From positions 1 to 17,677 of the forward strand of contig CAMYZR010000005.1 in NCBI GenBank assembly GCA_947303905.1: a stretch of DNA of 17,677 nucleotides, in the 5' to 3' direction. The notes beneath the pieces are model-generated. The model was given only the letters and a program-made list of their open reading frames with translations. It was not told where the DNA came from and did not search any database. Position numbers and translations under genes: made by a program. Position 1 is the stretch's first letter, and each line of letters opens with the position of its first letter. The DNA is from an uncultured Atopobiaceae bacterium (GTDB lineage: Bacteria; Actinomycetota; Coriobacteriia; Coriobacteriales; Atopobiaceae). Positions 13,941-17,677 of the stretch are shown here, piece by piece.

Positions 13941-16009
13941 TGACAGATAGAGATAGCTTGTCAGACAAACACGAACAACTGAATAGCAAGAACGCGCAAG
14001 CGAGCCACACTCCTCTGACGGATGCTCGCTCGGCTCAGGGTACTTATCATGCTCAGGCAGATGCTGCTGGCGTGCCCGGCTATGACACGGAGGGAAGCGG
14101 CGCCGCCATCTCCGAGACCTCAGCCAAACCCGGTTTCGATGAGACCGAGGCATCCTGGTATATGCGCGCGGTTCTCATCATGGTGCTCGACGTTATCGTG
14201 GTCGCAGCATCGTTCTTCTTTTCCTTGCTGGTGAGATTCGACTTTATGTTCAGTCGCATTCCAGACTGGTGCATTTCGGGTTACCTCTCGCTCATGCCTT
14301 TCACCATCCTGTTGGTATTGGGCACGCTTTGGGCAATGCGCCTCTATCACAGTATCTGGAAGTTTGCCTCGTTACATGAGCTTCTGCGCCTGATTGGAGC
14401 TTGGGCCATAGACGTTGCGGTGCTTGCGATCTTTGCGTACGTCACGGGCACGAACATGCCCGACGCGTACTGGGTCGTGGGTGGTCTCTTCGGTCTGATT
14501 TCGACCGCAGGCGTGCGATTCTCGTACCGCTTGGCGCGGTTGCTCAGACATGAGCTTTCTCGCACTGCAGCAAAGAGGACGCTCATCATCGGAGCAGGGG
14601 AGGGCGGGCGTGCCCTCATCCGCGAGATTCGCATGAATCCGCAGCTCAACCTGAGGATCGTCTGTGCGATTGACGACAACCGCGGCAAGCGTGGGCGCTA
14701 CATCGATGGCGTGCCCATCGTGGGCGGGCGTGACGACATTCCCACTGCCTGCGAGGCCTATGGCATCGAGCAGATCATCTTTGCCATACCCAGCTGCAGC
14801 GCTGCGGAGCGCCGTGCGATACTCGAGATCTGTCAGCAGACGGGCGTCGAGGTGCAGGTCATCCCCGGCATCTACCAGCTGGTAGATGGAAAGGTGACGG
14901 TATCGAGCCTGCGCAAGGTGCGCCTGGAGGACCTGCTGGGCCGCGAGCCCATCGTGGTGGACGCAGAGGAGGTGCGAGGCTTCATCGAGGGTCGCGTGGT
15001 GCTGGTGACGGGTGGTGGCGGCTCCATAGGTAGCGAGCTCTGCCGCCAGATTGCCAAGGACAACCCCAAGCAGCTCATCATCTTTGACATCTACGAGAAC
15101 AACGCTTATGCCATCCAGCAGGAGCTGAAGCACGACTATCCGGAGCTCAACCTGGTCACGCTCATCGGCAGCGTGCGCAACACCAAGCGCATCCGCAACG
15201 TCTTCGAGACCTACCGCCCAGAGCTGGTCTTCCATGCGGCTGCACATAAGCACGTGCCCCTGATGGAGGACAGCCCCTGCGAGGCCATCAAGAACAACGT
15301 CATCGGCACGTACAAGTGCGCGCAGGCCGCGCTGGACTTTGGCACCCGGCGCTTTGTCCTGATAAGCACGGACAAGGCCGTGAACCCCACCAACATCATG
15401 GGTGCCAGCAAGCGCCTGTGCGAGATGGTGGTGCAGATGATGGACCGTCGAGCTGACGCCCTCAGCAAGCAGACCGACTACGTGGCGGTGCGCTTTGGCA
15501 ACGTGCTGGGTTCCAACGGTTCGGTGGTGCCGCTGTTTGAGAAGCAGATTGCCGAGGGTGGTCCGGTTACGGTTACACATCCGGATATCACGCGCTACTT
15601 CATGACTATCCCCGAGGCTGTGAGCTTGGTGCTGCAGAGCGCCTGCTACGCCAGGGGCGGGGAGATCTTCGTGCTGGACATGGGCGAGCCCGTGAAGATT
15701 GATGACATGGCGAGGAACCTCATCCGCCTTGCAGGCTACGAGCCCGATGTAGACATCAAGATTGTGTACACAGGACTCAGGCCAGGCGAGAAGCTCTACG
15801 AGGAGCGCCTCATGGACGAGGAAGGCCTGAAGCGCACCGAGAACGACATGATCAGCATCGCCGAGCCGATACCCATGGACGACGCCGCGTTTGAGGGCCA
15901 GCTGATACGGCTGGACGAGCTCAGTATTGCTGAGAGTCCTCGAATACGGGAGGTGGTGTCGGAGATAGTCCCGACCTACCACCCGGAAAAAGGCGGCCAA
16001 GCAGCGTAA
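13940..16009 (+). CDS. Membrane-bound nucleotide-sugar 4,6-dehydratase (PglF/CapD type)
   Basis: A 689-aa protein from ATG 13940 (TGATG overlap with the loaP stop); a GTG at 13937 is the alternative. Residues about 75-190 form four membrane helices. A first Rossmann domain follows (LIIGAGEGGRALIREI), then the catalytic SDR domain with TGGGGSIGSE (357-366) and HAAAHKHVPLME. The active site reads STDKAVNPTNIMGASKR: Met487 stands where most SDRs have Tyr, with Lys491, the hallmark of the UDP-GlcNAc 4,6-dehydratase group. RPGEKLYEE near 614-622 is also typical. Members convert UDP-N-acetylglucosamine to a 4-keto-6-deoxy sugar at the membrane, which fits a polysaccharide with an N-acetylated deoxy sugar; the exact substrate is inferred. 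The first ~70 residues are a polar, Ser/Thr/Ala-rich extension, longer than usual. Confidence 0.92.
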   Translation: MTDRDSLSDKHEQLNSKNAQASHTPLTDARSAQGTYHAQADAAGVPGYDTEGSGAAISETSAKPGFDETEASWYMRAVLIMVLDVIVVAASFFFSLLVRFDFMFSRIPDWCISGYLSLMPFTILLVLGTLWAMRLYHSIWKFASLHELLRLIGAWAIDVAVLAIFAYVTGTNMPDAYWVVGGLFGLISTAGVRFSYRLARLLRHELSRTAAKRTLIIGAGEGGRALIREIRMNPQLNLRIVCAIDDNRGKRGRYIDGVPIVGGRDDIPTACEAYGIEQIIFAIPSCSAAERRAILEICQQTGVEVQVIPGIYQLVDGKVTVSSLRKVRLEDLLGREPIVVDAEEVRGFIEGRVVLVTGGGGSIGSELCRQIAKDNPKQLIIFDIYENNAYAIQQELKHDYPELNLVTLIGSVRNTKRIRNVFETYRPELVFHAAAHKHVPLMEDSPCEAIKNNVIGTYKCAQAALDFGTRRFVLISTDKAVNPTNIMGASKRLCEMVVQMMDRRADALSKQTDYVAVRFGNVLGSNGSVVPLFEKQIAEGGPVTVTHPDITRYFMTIPEAVSLVLQSACYARGGEIFVLDMGEPVKIDDMARNLIRLAGYEPDVDIKIVYTGLRPGEKLYEERLMDEEGLKRTENDMISIAEPIPMDDAAFEGQLIRLDELSIAESPRIREVVSEIVPTYHPEKGGQAA

Positions 16010-16021
16010 AGCAGAGAAAAG

Positions 16022-16059
16022 AGGGTGCCGAGGAGGGCCAAACCCCTCTTCGGCACCCT
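16022..16059 (+). repeat. 16-bp hairpin between the dehydratase and priming transferase genes
   Basis: Arms 16022-16037 and 16044-16059 (outer AGGGTGCCGA/TCGGCACCCT) pair over 16 positions with one G-U, around loop CCAAAC. The plus strand has no T-run after it; on the minus strand it would be followed by TTTTCTCT. It begins 12 nt after the dehydratase stop, so it could be a weak terminator that LoaP overrides or an mRNA processing/stability element. Confidence 0.65.
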
Positions 16060-16102
16060 AACTATGTGTGACGCACGCAAGTACGAGAGAGTTGAACACA
16101 AC

Positions 16103-16738
16103 ATGCCAATCCAAACAGCCTGGGCTAAAAAGCCCGTCTACCGAGTGACAAAACGAGCCCTTGACGTTATCTTCTCCGGAGCTGCCATCGTGGGCCTCTC
16201 GCCAGTTCTCGCAGCCTGCGCAGTGGCCGTAAGAACAACGTCTCCCGGCCCCGTCCTCTTCCGTCAGGCCCGCTCTAGTCAGTACCTGCAAGAGTTCGAG
16301 ATGCTCAAGTTCCGCACCATGCGCGTGGACACGCCAGAGCTCCCGTCCCATATGATCAACGCCAACGACTGGCTGACCCCTGTGGGTGGCTTCCTGCGCA
16401 AGACGTCACTGGACGAGCTTCCGCAGCTGGTCAACATCCTGAAGGGCGACATGTCCATCATCGGCCCCAGGCCGCCCCTGCCGTCCCAGACAGACCTCAT
16501 AGAGGAGCGCGCCAAGTATGGCGCGAATGACGTGCCGGTGGGGCTATCCGGTTGGGCTCAGGTCAACGGTCGAGACGAGCTCCCCATTGCAGTGAAAGCA
16601 AAGCTCGATGGTGAGTATGCCGCCATGGCATCGCTTGCCCTTGACGCGAAGATCGTTCTCATGACCGTGGCCAAGGTGTTCAAGCACGAGGGCGTGGTGG
16701 AGAACGAGGTTCCTGAGCCTGAGGGGGCTGCTCAGTGA
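16103..16738 (+). CDS. Undecaprenyl-phosphate sugar-1-phosphate transferase (priming glycosyltransferase)
   Basis: A 211-aa protein from ATG 16103 (MPIQTAWAKK), chosen because family homology begins there (VYRVTKRALDVIFSG). ATG 16064 is the alternative but lies only a few nt after the hairpin and has no ribosome-binding site; the site before 16103 is also weak. A membrane helix spans about 20-44. The bacterial sugar transferase motifs follow in order: FEMLKFRTM (65-73), FLRKTSLDELPQL (97-109), GDMSIIGPRP (115-124) and GLSGWAQVNGR (147-157). It is the short, single-helix form (PglC/EpsL-like). It attaches a sugar phosphate, possibly from the 4-keto-6-deoxy route next door, to undecaprenyl phosphate and so starts each repeat unit. 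The stop overlaps the next start by 4 bp. Confidence 0.9.
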   Translation: MPIQTAWAKKPVYRVTKRALDVIFSGAAIVGLSPVLAACAVAVRTTSPGPVLFRQARSSQYLQEFEMLKFRTMRVDTPELPSHMINANDWLTPVGGFLRKTSLDELPQLVNILKGDMSIIGPRPPLPSQTDLIEERAKYGANDVPVGLSGWAQVNGRDELPIAVKAKLDGEYAAMASLALDAKIVLMTVAKVFKHEGVVENEVPEPEGAAQ

Positions 16739-17613
16739 AGCGCGTGCTGATCACAGGCGCGGGTAGCTATGTGGGCGGCAGGGTCCGCGAGCGCCTCGAG
16801 CGGGAGGCCGAGAAGTTCCAGGTCGAAGAGCTGGACGTGCAGGACCCCTCATGGCGTGAGTTCGACTTCTCTGGCTACGACTGTGTATACCACGTGGCGG
16901 GCATTGCGCACGTGTCGACGGACCCCTCGATGGAGCCGCTGTATATGGCGGTCAACCGAGACCTCACGATTGAGGTGGGTAAGAAAGCTAAAGCAGCGGG
17001 TGTGCCCCAGCTTCTCTTCATGAGCAGCGCCATCGTCTATGGTGATTCTGATCCTTGCGATGTCTTCCGACCAATCACCAAGGAGACGCCAGTCAGCCCC
17101 TCAAACTTCTACGGTCTCAGTAAGGTCGAGGCAGAAATAGGCTTGATGGAGCTGTGCGACAGCGCGTTTAAGGTCGCAATCCTGCGTTGCCCGATGATCT
17201 ACGGTCCCAGCTGCAAGGGGAACTTCCCAACCCTTGTAAAACTTGCCCGTATTATGCCCGTCTTCCCGGACATCGAGAACAGGCGGTCCATGCTCTACGT
17301 GGGCAACCTCGCCGAGCTCGTAGTCAGGCTCATGGAGTCTGGCCAAGGTGGCCTCTTCCTTCCGCAGAACGCCGAATGGTCTTCCACACCCAAGCTAGTC
17401 AAGGCTCTTGCTGCTGCCCAGGGCAAGAGGATCGCCCTCGTCAGCGTCTTTAACCCCGCGGTCAAGCTCCTCTTCGGAAAGACCAATGCCTTTATGAAGG
17501 CATTCGGCAACCTTTACTACGACCAGGCTGACAGTGACTCTCATTTGGGTTACCAGCGCTTTGGACTTGAAGAGTCAGCCTATGACAGTGTTCACCCCGG
17601 AGGTATGGCTTGA
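16735..17613 (+). CDS. NAD-dependent epimerase/dehydratase (extended SDR)
   Basis: A 292-aa protein starting at GTG 16735, overlapping the transferase stop (GTGA). The nucleotide-binding motif is VLITGAGSYVGGRV, followed by VYHVAGIAHVS. The catalytic triad is intact: Ser in MSSAIVYGD and Tyr/Lys in NFYGLSK. LRCPMIYGPSCKGN and MLYVGNLAELV are typical of nucleotide-sugar epimerases or reductases of polysaccharide clusters (4-keto reductase/4-epimerase group). It may act on the product of the preceding 4,6-dehydratase. Substrate and exact reaction cannot be told from the sequence. The last bases overlap the start of the next gene. Confidence 0.87.
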   Translation: MKRVLITGAGSYVGGRVRERLEREAEKFQVEELDVQDPSWREFDFSGYDCVYHVAGIAHVSTDPSMEPLYMAVNRDLTIEVGKKAKAAGVPQLLFMSSAIVYGDSDPCDVFRPITKETPVSPSNFYGLSKVEAEIGLMELCDSAFKVAILRCPMIYGPSCKGNFPTLVKLARIMPVFPDIENRRSMLYVGNLAELVVRLMESGQGGLFLPQNAEWSSTPKLVKALAAAQGKRIALVSVFNPAVKLLFGKTNAFMKAFGNLYYDQADSDSHLGYQRFGLEESAYDSVHPGGMA

Positions 17614-17677
17614 GAATCCTTGCAGTAAGTCAGTACTACTGGCCTGAGCCATTCAATGTGTCTGAGATTTGCGAGGA
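17610..17677 (+). CDS. Glycosyltransferase, start only (runs off the window)
   Basis: A TTG at 17610 overlaps the preceding stop (TTGA) and has GGAGG 6 nt upstream (17599-17603). The 22 codons read as (M)RILAVSQYYWPEPFNVSEIC, which matches the N-terminus of GT4-type glycosyltransferases of the WcaI kind (MRILxVSQYFWPE). It would add a sugar to the lipid-linked unit in the cytoplasm. Only the first residues are visible. Confidence 0.75.
   Translation, partial: MRILAVSQYYWPEPFNVSEICE

Noticed and set aside
14372..16000. A 542-codon open frame antisense to the 4,6-dehydratase gene.
   Set aside because: The plus strand has all dehydratase motifs; the antisense frame is a by-product of codon bias.

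Overview
The window reads as a high-GC Gram-positive chromosome. Wzz/BY-kinase/PHP-phosphatase genes, a LoaP-type NusG paralogue, a twin-arginine signal, a classical lipoprotein and the codon use together suggest an actinobacterium of the Coriobacteriia (Olsenella/Atopobium-like). That placement is an inference from gene style; no rRNA or marker gene is present. There are no tRNAs, rRNAs, CRISPR arrays, transposases or phage genes.

Layout. (1) Positions 3-2852 (+): the C-terminal ~950 residues of a large beta-propeller (WD40/PQQ-like) protein whose N-terminus lies outside the window. (2) Positions 9289-2959 (-): a compact six-gene operon with overlaps or gaps of about 10 nt. In order it encodes a PqqD-like protein with a Tat-type signal, a radical SAM/SPASM peptide maturase, a 140-aa protein with nine Cys-x-Cys units, a TPR lipoprotein, a B12-binding-type radical SAM enzyme and a peptidase-U32-family protein. 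This has the logic of a RiPP or modified-protein system and is the most novel item in the window. (3) Positions 10172-9471 (-): an XRE/S24 (LexA/cI-like) regulator with an altered protease dyad, just upstream of the operon and on the same strand. (4) Positions 10173-10901: a gene-free region with adjacent palindromes, a candidate promoter and a perfect 23-bp hairpin. (5) Positions 10902-17677 (+): the start of an exopolysaccharide/capsule operon. It encodes a Wzz-like chain-length protein, BY-kinase, PHP tyrosine phosphatase, LoaP antiterminator, membrane-bound nucleotide-sugar 4,6-dehydratase, priming sugar-phosphate transferase, an SDR epimerase/dehydratase and the first codons of a glycosyltransferase.

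How the genes work together. In the polysaccharide operon, the dehydratase and SDR make nucleotide sugars and the priming transferase loads the first sugar phosphate on undecaprenyl phosphate. Glycosyltransferases continue the unit, and the Wzz/BY-kinase/phosphatase trio sets polymer length and export. LoaP probably keeps RNA polymerase moving through the long operon; three stable hairpins lie in its untranslated gaps (10682-10732, 13135-13176, 16022-16059). In the minus-strand operon the SPASM enzyme and PqqD-like partner presumably modify the Cys-x-Cys protein encoded next. The B12-type enzyme and the U32 protein could add further chemistry, and the lipoprotein and Tat signal point to a role at the cell envelope. 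The product's chemistry and function cannot be read from the sequence.
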